A DNA stretch of 64,000 nucleotides from Equus caballus (GCF_041296265.1 NC_091710.1:51403622-51467621), one strand, 5' to 3'; shown: positions 22,460 to 34,242, numbered from the stretch's first letter. A program made the numbers and translations. The notes: generated by a model from the sequence alone, not told the origin.

Positions 22460-23323
22460 ATGAGGACCCTCGCCCTCCTTGCTGCCCTTCTCCTCTTGGT
22501 CCTCCAAGCCCAGACTCAGAAGTCAGAAAAGGCAGCTGACCAGGTTCCTGCCCAGGACCAGCCTGAGGCTGAGTTCCAGGAGGTGATCATCTCCTTTGGA
22601 GGGAATGAGCGCTCCGCTCAAAATGAAACAGGTGAGAGACCAGCTGGCATGCTGCAGGGGTCTACAGCCTCAATGTGACACAAACTAGCCAGGACATCAT
22701 TAGAAAATGAGGACATTGCGTTGAGAGTCTCTTCAAGGCCCTTTGAGCAATACAAGTTTGGAGTTCTCGACACGGGCTTGTGTAACCCACTGGCTTCAGC
22801 TGCAGAGACTAAACAGGCTGCTACATGGGCTTCAGTACATTGAGGCCAGGCTCAAGTTGAGTGTGTGGATGAGGTGGGGTGAGGAGTAGGTAACCCCAAG
22901 TTTGAGAGGTGGACCACTGGGGAGGGCAGGAAATAAGCTCGTACGTGATAGACAAGGATCAGAGAAATACTATGATCCTGCATACCCAACATATAGCCAG
23001 TAAGATTTTTTGAGTTATGACAAAAAGGTGAATTCTCTCTATCCTAACATGGCTGGTAATGTTGACTATAAGTAGTCATGTCCCCTCTTAGTCTATCTCC
23101 TTGAGACAGGCTCTGCCTCTCCTCCTTCCTTCCCCTGGTGCCTGACTCTCCCTTTCCTTCCACAGCCCTTCAGGAAGCATCAACCTGCCGCTGCAGAGTC
23201 TTCTGCCATTTTAGGGAGCGTCGCTCTGGGACCTGTGCTGGCAGGGGCATCCAAAACAGGCTTTGCTGTCCTCGCCGCCCGCCTAATAGATTCAGACCCA
23301 CAGTAGCGCAGGATTTCATTTGA
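22460..23323 (+). CDS. Alpha-defensin gene 3 with C-terminal extension
   Basis: Precursor of 109 residues. Exon 1 is 22460-22631 with donor GT at 22632; exon 2 is 23166-23323 after CACAG, phase 1. The signal peptide is MRTLALLAALLLLVLQAQT, followed by an acidic propiece with VIISFGG. The mature region has six cysteines spaced 1-3-9-9, Arg after Cys2 and Glu four after Cys3 (RERRSGTC), so the salt bridge and the Gly before Cys4 are kept. Where the family stops two to five codons after CC, this frame continues into DNA that aligns with the 3'UTR of genes 1 and 2. This adds a tail beginning PRRPPNRFRP, 17 residues after CC in all. All splice sites and the frame are intact, so a secreted, strongly cationic (about +9) peptide is likely. 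Expression in Paneth cells is inferred from gene structure and promoter. Confidence 0.88.
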
Positions 23324-23381
23324 TAACTTGGAAATGGGTTTTCTCTTTATAACTTGTACCCCTTCTTATTCCTCTTTCCAA

Positions 23382-23387
23382 AATAAA
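23382..23387 (+). terminator. Polyadenylation signal of gene 3
   Basis: AATAAA 59 bp after the extended stop, in the same CCAAAATAAACTTTCAGCATT block as gene 1. Confidence 0.8.
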
Positions 23388-24478
23388 CTTTCAGCATTAA
23401 ATTCACTATTTTGGTATTTTTCTTCTTTTTCTTTATTTTTTTTTCTTTTCACATGACTTCTTTGTGTGGTTCACTTGCATAGAGAATTTAATAGAATTTA
23501 ATTTAAGTCAACTGGCCTTTGCATCCCAGCGCTGCACAATTTGAGCATCATACCACAATAATATAAACAGCAAAATGAACATAATTAATAACAACAATTT
23601 TAATTTCTACAATTTGATCCATCCATGATGATGTTCTAAAGAAGGACGTGACTATGAGGTGTACCAAATGGTGTTGTTGACTCAAGGAAAGGTGAATCCA
23701 ATGTGTTATGTTTACTTGTTCTTTAAATTTAAAAAGTAGGAGGGTATTGATATATATGGACACTTTTCTTATTTTCAGCAGATGTGTTAAGGAGATATAC
23801 TATTTTTCTAACTGTATCACAAGATAGAGTGAACCAACGCTTCAGTGAGTCACAAACAAGGAAAATGTATGAACTTACCAAAGATGGAATATAGTGATCA
23901 GCATTAGTGTCCTCAGTTAATCCCCAGAGAGGAGGGGAGTCCACAAGCTGGTCATTAGAGATGGTGATGCCCAGTGACCAGAACCCAAAAGGTAAATTAG
24001 TCCAATGTCCAGTGAAGGAGTTGGTCTCAATTCTCCATCTCTTCAAAGACGTTGAGTCTATTAATGATAATAAACACCTACTAATTTTAATAAAATTCTA
24101 GCAAGAAATACATTTGTATAATAATGCTAATGAACCACATCAATCTATCATAATTATGAGACAATGGCTCATACACTTACTGTCCTGCAAAAACTTAAAG
24201 AGTACTTTATGTGTCAGAAAGGAAGATCTCTAAAATTACAATTTCTATAAAAGGCAGAGATTTAAGAGTACTGTGACATAATAAAAGAAACTGTGGTGTT
24301 TGTTTTTTTCACAAAAAGAACGTCTCTGCCTGATAAAAAAAAGTTGCTCAGGTTTGAATCATCCTGGAGACATACCATGTACCTTTCTTGATGGATAGTC
24401 AGTTCTTTGACACCCAGACCTGCACTGCTGCAGAAAATCAGGTGACCACACAAATCAATGGTGTCTGTCTAAACTGCA
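23388..24478. other. 3' flank of gene 3, no gene
   Basis: Matches 12422-13450 in unit B. No exon or RNA gene seen. Confidence 0.55.
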
Positions 24479-24884
24479 TGCATCAGTCAGGCTCTCTAGA
24501 GGAAGAGAACCAAGAGGATGTGTATATACAGAGAGATTTATTTTAAGGAATTGTGATTATGGAGGCTGGCAGGTCTATAACATACAGCCTGGGCCATCAG
24601 GCTGGACACCCAGGGAAGAGTCAATGTGCCGTTCAAGCCTGAAGGCAGTATGCAGGCAGAAATCTTTTTAGCCCAGGGGAGGACAGTGTTTGTCTTACTC
24701 AGTCCTTCAACTGACTAGATGAAGCCCACCCATATTTTGGAGGACAATCTGCTTTACTCAAAGTCTACTGATTTAAATACTAATCTCATTCACAAAATGC
24801 CATACAGAAACATCCAAATAACGTTTGATCAACTATCTTGGCACTGTGGCCTGGCCAAGCTGATGCATAAACTTACCCATCACA
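24479..24884 (-). mobile_element. MLT2-like solo LTR (ERVL), minus
   Basis: LTR fossil of about 406 bp. In reverse it starts TGTGATGG and ends near CTGACTGATGCA, with the internal block GTCAGTTGAAGGACTGAGTA typical of MLT2-type LTRs. It is solo; no internal retroviral region is seen. It is old (pre-dating equids as a family), and it lies only in unit C. A related LTR in plus orientation is at 30299-30692. Confidence 0.7.
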
Positions 24885-25289
24885 CTGGACCATCAGTCTT
24901 ACCAGGCAGTCTTCTTGGTCTCCAAGTCTGACCTTGTTCCCATTCTTCAGAGGGGCTGTAACAATATCTTCTTTCCACCATATTTTATATCACTTTTTTT
25001 TCCACATTTCAGGTGCCTAAAACTTTAAACATATCATTTATCTCTATTTAAACGTCATGTGATAGTGGTTTTGCTTTGTTTTATTTTGATAACCATCTAT
25101 AAATGTGCAGTTAATACCATCTTAGAATGAAGAAAGTAGGATGCTGCTGGTTAATATCCATTATTCATTTCACTGAGTCAAGCATCGCACTGACTACCTC
25201 ACCTGCCACACCATCAAGTAGGAGAGAGATGACCATCAGATCACTATGCACCGGGTCTCCCTTCTCCATCTCTCAGATCAGAACAGAAG

Positions 25290-26114
25290 ATCGTGGTGCT
25301 GCCATTTCTTCTGTGGAGACAAAAATTCAGTTCAAGAGGCTTCAGGCGAGAGAGATCAGCATCAGTGTTTTAAAGAAGAATTGAGACACTCTGTTCTGGT
25401 CTCAAGATCACACAGCCACTTATGTCCCTGGGCACACCTTGTTTAACTTCCCAGGACCTCAGTTTCTTCATCAGAAAACTGAAAGTTTTGGGCTCAAGAG
25501 TCACAAGAGTGTCTTCTTTTTCCATGGAATTTTGACTTCATGACATGTGGAAAAGTCTTTGAAGCCAGAGAGCAGCCATGGACAATATGAAACGGATGAG
25601 GCTGGCTATGTTCCAGTAGAACACTACGGAGTCTGAGGTCTTGCTTGGCGCAAGGACCATAGCTTACTCACCCATAGAATAGACCTTAGTCTATTTCAAG
25701 AGATATCTGGATGCAGAGCAAAAGGCAAAATTGGCAAGATGTGAATGTGCAAGGATGTGGGGGCAAGGAGAACAAGGGTGGTCACGGCATGGAGCTCAAA
25801 TAGATGAGGCTGTGAGGGCTCAGTTCCCTACTGGCAGGCATAGTCCAGTCAGAAATCACGTGGTCTAATGCAGTGAGCATTGCTGTGGCTCTAATTTGTC
25901 CTGTTGGCATGCCTACTCTAAGGCAAAGTTTAACTTCTTAGGTTCTCCCTTCATCCCCTACACCAGGCACGTGGTTAACGCTCCTACAGGCCAGGTAAGC
26001 ATGTCGTGCTATTGTAGAAGAGGACCCTGCCAGTTTCAGGAGTGGGTCTCTGAGGTCTGCATACTCAGTGATCTTCATCAGAGGCTTTGCTATCACTTAG
26101 CTTCTTCAACCTAG
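25290..26114 (+). pseudogene. DEFA5-like alpha-defensin pseudogene (unit C)
   Basis: Paralogue of the unit B pseudogene. Only the 3' part of exon 1 is recognisable (about 25275-25349, ending GAGGCTTCAG and followed by GCGAG where a GT donor is expected); the leader is not. Exon 2 homology is 25990-26114: the frame has SCYCRRGPC with spacing 1-4-9-9, then Tyr at the sixth-cysteine position and Glu in place of the Gly two before Cys4, ending in a TAG. Because unit B has Phe at the sixth-cysteine site, that cysteine was lost independently in the two copies. The LTR and unassigned sequence upstream replace the promoter region found in unit B. Confidence 0.75.
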
Positions 26115-26414
26115 ACACAAAGACATGTAAGTCCTAGTGTGAAGGCCTAGAGGGAACGGTTGGTACCTTCTGTGCTAGTACCAAAGCTCTTTTTCCATCC
26201 TGAGTAAAGTCTTTACAACAAGCTTCTGTTTCTGTTTTGGTTTTTTTAATGTATATATTTGATACTGTATCACTTGGGACTAATTTAAATGCCGGCAACA
26301 AAGTTATGACTAAAACTCTCTTAAACAAAGTATTGGCTCTAAATAGTTGGGTAATTCAAAAAGCAATGCTGGCCTCAGACACAGAGTGGTATAAATGCAC
26401 AAGTGAGTACTAAA

Positions 26415-26505
26415 GTTCCATCCGTCTATCTGTCTGTCTATGCATCAATGACTCCATTCTTCTTCTATCAGTCAATGCATCTACCTATATATCTGTCTAA
26501 CCAAC
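26415..26505 (+). repeat. Degenerate (TCTA/TCTG)n microsatellite (unit C copy)
   Basis: Short counterpart of 15805-15935, with CATCCGTCTATCTGTCTGTC at its start. Confidence 0.6.
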
Positions 26506-27476
26506 CATCTTTGGCTCTGCTTTCATTAGATTCACATTTACTCTCAGGTAGACATTTCCTTTGTATTAACAACTATAATCACTGTCAGCCCCTGGTTCCT
26601 ATGATCCTACCACCTTCGTTCCCATGGAAAACCCACTGTCTCCAACCCCCATTGTGGGAGTGCTCCCCTGGAGAAGTACCCAATCACATGCCTTTCTCTA
26701 AGCCCTGGGGTTATATCTGTCACACTGGAAGCCTTTAATTAACAAGAGGGTTATTGTGTCCCTAAAGATATGGTAAGCAGATGAAAATTGAATCACACTT
26801 ATGAAATGACATGTTCTCTATTGTCATCAGGAAACACAGAGTAAGAAATCAACTGAGGAAGGTATTGTCAGAAAGCAAAAGGAATTGGGCTGGTTACGTG
26901 ACCAATGCATGCTCCAAACCCTCAAACAAACACTGAGGCTTTCATCCTCCTCAGTTTTTCAGAAGGTGCTGAAATTCACTTAAATCCTCCCACCGTCTAG
27001 AAAAACCGCCCTCAGCCTCCAGTTTCCCCTTTGAGTCAATCTTCCTTTTCCATAAAAAATGGCCCGTGTTTGCAGTGCTTTGTTTCCTCAGCTGGGGTCC
27101 TGCCTGCAGGGCGTTGGGCATCCAAAATTCTCTTCTTATTTTACACTGCTTCCTCTCCTCCAGTCCAATACTGTATAATTTCCTTAAAAACTGGATAGGC
27201 TTCCTCGTCATAAGTTATAATCCACACTATTAGACAAAGGTCAGCCCACACTTCTTTCAGAAACAGGCCCTTCACTCCTGAGCTGAACGATAGGGTGCTT
27301 TCACGGCATTAAGATTCATAGAAGCCTTTTCTCCAGATGAAAAGCATTTTCTCCACCCACGCTTTAACTTTTTGAAGGTTGCCACAAACATTCTTAGAGC
27401 CATAGCCTTGAGACCTACCCTGAAACAATATTTAATGGGAATACTTTCAATTTGATCTTTGCCCTATGTCCAGTTC

Positions 27477-27729
27477 TTTTTTTTTTTTTTTTTTTTTTTT
27501 GAGGAAGAGTAGCCCTGAGCTAACTGCTGCCAATCCTCCTCTTTTAGCTGAGGAAGACTGGCCCTGAGCTAACATCCGTGCCTATCTTCCTCTACTTTAT
27601 ATATGGGACGCCTACCACAGCATGGCTTATCAAGCAGTGCCATGTCCACACCCGGGATCCGAGCCAGCGAACCCCGGGCCAACGAAGCAGAATGTGCCCA
27701 CTTAAATGCTGAACCACTGGGCTGGCCCC
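27477..27729 (-). mobile_element. ERE SINE 3 (minus)
   Basis: Starts with a T-run, followed by GAGCTAACTGCTGCCAATCC, and ends GGGCTGGCCCC. Units A (about 5905) and B (about 17140) are uninterrupted here, so the insertion is specific to unit C. Confidence 0.92.
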
Positions 27730-28005
27730 CTGGCCACTTCTTATTTTGTGAAATTTTGCCTCAAAAGACTGAAGATGAGAAACAGTTTTATCTTCAAGCT
27801 TTAACTAACATCTTCATGAGCCCCTCTCAGCTTCTACCACAAGGTCCCTTGTGGGGACATCTGCCCACTGTTCAGTCCCAACACCAATCCAGCAGCTTTG
27901 AGGTTTTTGTTACAGCAGCATCCCAATTCCAGGCACCAAATAAACTGTCCCTGAAATTATCAGCCTGAAACAGCAGCCATTTCATTGCATCTTACAGTAT
28001 TGTGG

Positions 28006-30298
28006 GTTTGGTCTTTCTGCTGACCCATCTCTATCCTGAAGCTATCTGGGGGCCTGCCCAGAGTTGCTTCATTAGAATAAAAACCCTTCCTATCAGCTTT
28101 GTCACTTGGGAGAATCCAAGGATTTGGGGAGCTCTGCGCCAGGAACTGGGACCAAGACCAAATGATTCCAGCAGAGTTTGGGGTGCAGGAGCTGGGGTCC
28201 CCAGTTGTCTGGTCCCTGGATCTGGGGTGATTAGGGAAGGCGGAGAGTAGTCTGAGGTGTGAAGGAGATGGCTGGAGTGTGGGCTCTGGACTAGCTGGTT
28301 TGCACATGGGAGGCGTGCTCAGAAGTGGAGTTGTTGGCCATCTTTAGGAATTGGCTAACCCCAGGAGGGGCAGTCCCTCCAGGAAAGGCAGGGCCCCAGA
28401 TGGCAAAGCACCAGAAAGCAGAAACTAGAAAATGTGACTATTGCAGTCCACTTCAAATCTGATCAGGAAACAACATTGCCTTACTTCAGCTGCTCTCCCG
28501 CCTGATGGGGGAACGTGGCCCCCTCTCATTCCCAGGTCCCACACTTCCGGTGGGCAACACCCCTAGGCTTCTGTTTGCCTCCACTGCTCGGCTCACTTCC
28601 AAGGGTGACACACACAATCTGAACACACGATGAAGCCTGTCTTTGTTTTCAGTGTTGACTCTTCAGTCACAGATTCAACAAAACTTATGAGATCCTGCTC
28701 TGGGTCAAGCACAAGCAAGGCTTCTGCTCTCTTTCCTCCTCACCCTCACGGGCAGGAAGAGGAAAGCACTGGATCCTCCCAGAGGTCGAACGCCTACAGT
28801 CCTACCACCGTCCAATCAAAGATCATGAGGACATTACTATTTAAATATAAACCACAATAAAACGCTGTGTGAGTTTATAGTTCACAACTACTGGTATTAA
28901 AATACAGGGATGTGTCAGAACTACTAGAAAATAAAACCTAGGGTCCCTGTCCTGCTAGGAACTGTCAAGACCTCACCGTCCAGATTCTGAGCAGCATCCT
29001 GCTAGGAGGAGAATGAGCTGGAGAGGGTCGGAGAGGACTCGGGGAGGGGGAAAAAGGACACTTCAGGACTTGATGAGAGCATCTCCTATCTTGATAGGGA
29101 CGTGGGTTACGCAGGTGAACGCATTTGTCAAAACTCAAACAACTGAACCTCCGGGATCAGTGCTTTGCACTCTAGGCAAATTATGCTTCAATTACAAATT
29201 GTCAAATACAAAGTGTAAGCTTTATAAAAAGTCTATTAGGTCTAGAAATTAAAAGTGAATATAAATAAATGGGCTTGGCGGGGGAGGCAGTTGAGGATCA
29301 CCTCTACGTGACTTCTCACCTTAATTCTCTGGAGAACGAAATCACATTCTGAAGTGCACTATAAATGTGAAGGGCATCACTGCTTTTGTTTTGCCCGGCA
29401 GGACACACCTGTAGCAGCTGAACCTTTCAAGGTACGTTGGGACCATCTCGGTGCCTTTGCTTCAGCCTTCTCAGCCGGGTCTCTCATGAAAAGAAGGACC
29501 ACCCAGTTGGCGCCCCTTCCCGCTCACCTGGGGCGTGAACACAGATCACAGGTGGAGCCATGTGTCTGCAGAAGGACCTGGTGCAGCTCCCAAACCTCAG
29601 GTGCACCCTGAGACCAGGAGTGGAAGAGAAAGTGGTGTTTTGCCTGGACTTGCCTGGCCAGATGCAGCTACAGCTGATGACCCGGAGTTTGCCCCAGGAC
29701 AGCCTGGGTGAGGGACGGGGCAGAGTTCACTTCAAAGACACAGGCTGCAGGAGCCCAGCAGGAAGTCTTGTCTTGTGACACACCCACCCTCTCCAAGGTC
29801 AGACGCACCTGAATAAACAGAGGGACTGTCTCGCTCCTTCTCGCCAGAGCCCCCTAGCCTCCTCTCTTCTCTGATATTTTTGTTTGATCAGACCCCGGCA
29901 GTAAGGGAATGGAGAAAGCCCTCTCCAAAGAAGGATAGGGTGCTAGTAACCCATACTACCAGCATAGAGCTTCACCGTTTAAAAAGCTCTCTCCCACCTC
30001 TCACCTCATTTCCTTCTCTGCACAAACCTGTGAGAGAAATATAACTCTTCCTATTTTGCAAATGAAGCTTGAGAGGGTGAAATGCTTTTCTGTGACAAAG
30101 CCGCTGAGTGTGAATAGGATCCATGTTGAGACTCGAAACCAGAGCCCTGAGAACTACAGAGTTCCCGGTATGAAGGACATTTCCAAGGGACCACAAATGC
30201 TGCCAGTCTCAAAGCTTTAATTGCTGGAAACCCACAATAGGAGGAAAAAGATCATTAGCGTTTAGACAAGAAAGAACATTCAAGACTGAGAAATACCT
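28006..30298. other. Single-copy spacer right of the array, no gene
   Basis: The start (28040-28190) has an LTR-like polyadenylation-region flavour (AGAATAAAAACCC..., TCAGCTTTGTCACTTGGGAG), but I cannot place its family. A MIR-like minus fragment lies at about 29990-30150. No supported exon; a CVCRRTWC motif near 29555 was examined and rejected. Confidence 0.45.
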
Positions 30299-30692
30299 TG
30301 TGATGGCTAATTTTATGTGTCATCTTGGCTGACCCGTGGTGCTCATCTCAGTAAACACCCCCAGATATTTGGTCCAACATCACCCTGGATGTTTCTTGGA
30401 TGAGAATAGCATGTCAATGACCTTTGAGTAAAGCAGATTGCCCTCCATAACGTGAGTGGGCCTCACCCAAACAGTTGAAGGCCTGAACAGGACAGACTGA
30501 CTTCCCCAAGCAAGAAGGAATTCTGCCAGCAGACAGCCTTCGGACTTGAACTACAACATGAGCTCTTCCCTGAGACTCCAGCCTGCTGGTCTACCCCATC
30601 AGATTTTTTTTTTTTTTTTTGGACTCACCAAACCTCCACAATCATGTAAGCCAATTTCTTTTCTGTTTCTCTGGAGACCCCTGACTGACACA
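30299..30692 (+). mobile_element. MLT2-like solo LTR (ERVL), plus
   Basis: LTR fossil of about 394 bp, starting TGTGATGGCTAATTTTATG and ending CTGACTGACACA. It includes CAGTTGAAGGCCTGAACAGG and a T-run. Same family as the LTR at 24479-24884, opposite strand. Solo, old. Confidence 0.7.
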
Positions 30693-31764
30693 CACCCAAA
30701 TCTCAGCAAGTGATGGGGAGGATGCTAGGAAGTACCAGGCAGCCCCACAGAGACGGGCTGTGGTTGTCCAGGCCCTGGAATACCTTTACCTGGGCTCCTG
30801 GACCTTCTAAAAGGGCCCCCCCCCCCCCACCATACAAAAGACAGTCCTGGAATGTCTCCAAGCTTCTCACACTCACCCTTATCCCAAAGGATAAAGGATA
30901 AGTTATCCCTTATGCAGCTAAGAATAGGTTAGCATGACATGGATCACATGGCCCTGGAACCCTACACTGGCTATACCACTGACTAAACCACAGACACACA
31001 GAAGCAAACAGGACAGGAGAAATGCACAGAAGCTAAGAAACATACTGCAAGAAGGCGGTGACCTCAAGTGCTAGGTCAGTGAGGCCAGGGTGGCTAGAGA
31101 GTATGGAGATGGCAGAGGAAGCAGAGAAGGAAGGAGAAGCTCAGGAGGCAGTGATTCATGGGAATTACACACTCAGGGGAGATCCCCGACATGGCTTCTG
31201 AGAATGAATGTCAGGGTCTCCCTGAAGCCCAGCTGGCCAGCAGCTGCGGGGTTTCCTTCACTTCCTTTCCTCCCACGACCCTTCCTAAGAAACCTCCCAT
31301 CTCCTGAGCTCACCTGAGCAGAGTGAACACACCTCCCTTCTCTAAGTACATATCTCCCACCTAAGGCTGAGAGGTTAAGTAATGAGGTGACACAGGTAAC
31401 TCGCCTGGAGCAAGGTCTACACACTCTCAGTGCTGGAGTCTCACAATCCACATCATTTTCCCTTCCACAAGATGTGTCAGGCTAAGGGGAAGACAGAGAG
31501 GTGAGAAAGGGAGGGAGTGAGGGGAGCAATGGAAACCTGTGTCCCAGAACCTCCATCACTGCCCTTTACGAACATATAATTTAAAGCAATAAGAAAACTT
31601 CAAGGAATTGTCAACAGACCTTTATCATGGACTATTGCATCAGTCATCAACTAGGAATGTGTGTGCCCCAGAGGGGAATAAAAAGTTTGCAGGAGTGAGG
31701 AGAATTTCTTGCACAGCAAAGGTTACAGAATTATCTATATTTTATAAATGAAAAAAAATATGTG

Positions 31765-31948
31765 GGGGCCAGCCTTGTGGCCTAGTGGTTAAGTTCAGTG
31801 TGCTCTGCTTCTGTGGCCCAGGTTCGGTTCCTGGGCGTGGACCTACACCACTCATCAGCCATCCTGTGGAGGCATCCCACATATAAATTGGAGAAAGATT
31901 GGCACAGATGTTAGCTCAGGGCTAATCCTCCTCAAGCAAAAACAAAAT
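31765..31948 (+). mobile_element. ERE SINE 4 (plus)
   Basis: Head GGGGCCAGCCTTGTGGCCTAG, tail GATGTTAGCTCAGGGCTAAT. Confidence 0.9.
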
Positions 31949-33733
31949 AGTGTTTTTCTGTTACAAGCTTCAAGAAAGTGGACCAAATCTTAGCTGATGA
32001 AAATATGCAGCAAATTCAGATTCCCAAAAAAGTGGCCCTAAAAACCTCTGGGTGGAAGAGAGAAAGATGTGAGTGTGGGGGTTTCATGTTAATCAAAAAG
32101 GACACAAGTTTTGTAAGGTGGGAGAACCAGGAGAGAGAGGGAGGTGATCCACCTGCTGGTGGAGTGCCGGCAGGTCTCTGTGTGACCACCAGAGGGCGAC
32201 AGCACGCGCCATCCTGTGTCCAGGCTCCCTCTGGCTGGAACAGCTTGCTGGCTTGTAGAAATGCTCCTTCTACGCAAGAGCCAGGGAATCCGGGTTGTTT
32301 ACTACCGCACCCACTAAAGAGAAAGCAGTTTCAGAGGAAACAAAGGAATCCAAGTCCTGGGAGAAACTTAAGCTGGCCAAAGTTTCTACCACGTGAACCT
32401 GGCAACATCCACCCCATCCAGCTTGCCAAAAGAACCTGGATGAAAAGCTTTTATTGTGTGCGTGTGTGCCAACGTGTCATCTTTTTTTTAAAGACATGCA
32501 AATAATTAGTCCTATTTCTATTATTAGATTCAACAAAGATAAAATTACATTTCAATAAATATAATCAGAACAAAAAACAGAAAAAAGAAGGAGAAGACTC
32601 TGTCCGTGTTGTTCGTCAGAGGTGTGTTTACAGGCATTGAACACGGACAGTCACTGTTCTCTTTGTAACTTTCTGTCTTCCTCAGTTGAGATTAAACAAA
32701 AATGATGAGTGAGATATTAAAGGCCTGGGAACATTTGGATGAACACTGTTTCCCTCCCGAGTTAAAGTTTGCTTTTGGCTGTTAATGTATCAAATTAGAC
32801 TGATGACAAAGCTACAGGCAGGAAACGCTATGTATCCAAACTGTTTCTATGCTTTGTTTTAATGACACTGATAAAACAAAACCTTCTCACGGGAGGATCT
32901 ACAGGAAAGAAAGAAGAAATGTTAGAAATGAACAAACCCTCCAACACACTCAAAATCTTCTTTTATATCTTTTCTATAAAATGAAGAAAGCAGCTGTATT
33001 TTTAGATTTTTGTCATCAGCCCTTCCTCAGTGCCTACAAGCAGTGGTTTAATTCTAGTTATCTTTCCATGAAAAAGGCGGACTCCAGATCTGCATTTCCT
33101 GCTCATATATCTCATTTGAAGGAATTAAAAATCCAAACACTCTACCTGTGTCGCACACAGGCTGTTCAGTGACAACTTTGTGCCCATGTGCAGATAATTC
33201 ACGAAACGTCATGAATAGACCAGTAGAACTTTCTTCTTCTGAGCGTATAACTTTCATTTTTGTCCTTTGTTCTTGTGCCTTCCTTGCCTGAAACTAATAG
33301 GATTGCTTAAAAAACTGCCTATACCAGGCAAACAAGCAATTCTGGCTGGTCAATTGGCAGTTTTAAGATATTGTGGCTAAATTTTATTTTTAAACTACAG
33401 AAAAGTCAAATGTTCCATTGGTTAAATATTTTTGAGGGAACTTGTCATCTTGATGACCACTGTAATTCACGTGCAGTAACAGTTGTTTATGATCATCTTT
33501 TAGATTCACAAATTAGGAAAATAATAATCCCAAATTTACCACACTGGCCTTTACGTATGTAGCTGCATCTCTGGTGAGAGAGTGTACATTTCCCTGAAGG
33601 CAGGGAGATTGTATTTCCTTTCAGATAGGAAGAACGGACAGACATTTCTGCCACTTCAGAGAGGACTTGTTATACATCAGAGAACTGAAAAGGGAGACTG
33701 TGACACTCTCCCATTAAGAAAAAAAAAAAAACA
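31949..33733. other. Intergenic spacer with CTCF-like motif, no gene
   Basis: No repeat family recognised with confidence. A 175-codon open frame (31978-32505) shows no domain, start context or splice evidence and is not called. The CTCF-like motif is listed separately. Confidence 0.45.
32184..32203 (+). promoter_or_regulatory. CTCF-like motif
   Basis: The core CCACCAGAGGGCGAC is a close match to the vertebrate CTCF consensus (CCACNAGRGGGCGCT). It sits between the alpha-defensin array and DEFB1, a plausible place for a boundary. Occupancy is not shown. Confidence 0.45.
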
Positions 33734-33985
33734 GGGGCTGGCCCCGTGGCCGAGTGGTTAAGTTCATGCACTCTGCTTCGGTGGCCTGGGTTCGGATCCT
33801 GAGCATGGACATGGCACCACTCATCAAGCCATGCTGAGGCTGCATCCCACATAGTGGAACTAGAAGGACCCGCAACTAGAATATACAGCTGTGTACTGGG
33901 GGGCTTTGGGGAGAAGAAGGAAAAAAAAAAAAGAAAGAAGATTGGCAACAGATGTTAGCTCAGGGCCAATCTTTAAAATAAAATA
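33734..33985 (+). mobile_element. ERE SINE 5 (plus)
   Basis: Head GGGGCTGGCCCCGTGGCCGAG, tail GATGTTAGCTCAGGGCCAATC. It carries an internal variant block (ACTAGAAGGACCCGCAACTAG) also seen in copies 7 and 10, which marks one ERE subfamily. Confidence 0.92.
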
Positions 33986-34242
33986 GTTTAATTTAATTTA
34001 AGAAAAATGACATTATTAACTCTGGAAAGAGATGTCCCATAGACTTTTTATTCTGATCTGATATGAGGACCATATAGATAAACAAACATATACTTGATTC
34101 CAAGCACAAGGCAGATATCTTCATTAAATAACCTTTCTTGGAAGCTTCTAGGACACTGGTCTGTTTTTCATCTTTAACAAGAAAACTTTAAACTATAATC
34201 GTCATTTCAATTTTCCGTCATCCTGCATGAAATCCATAAGAC

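Larger units (their letters stand above)
22140..28005 (+). repeat. Tandem unit C (partial) of the alpha-defensin array
   Basis: Contains gene 3, an MLT2-like LTR, the second pseudogene and the shared 3' block. Similarity to units A and B stops at about 28,005, just after CAGCAGCCATTTCATTGCATCT (the match to 6140 and 17380). The old L1 tail seen in A and B is therefore missing. Confidence 0.7.

Noticed and set aside
28040-28190. LTR-like 3' region
   Set aside because: Similarity to LTR polyadenylation regions is suggestive, but I could not define ends or family, so it is noted only in the spacer entry.
29550-29615. CVCRRTWC motif resembling the start of an alpha-defensin mature exon
   Set aside because: Only the first three cysteines fit; the frame stops after eight more residues, there is no CAG acceptor in the right place and no propiece exon upstream. 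Probably chance.
31978-32505. 175-codon open frame
   Set aside because: No methionine context, domain or splice support; lies between an ERE and unique DNA.
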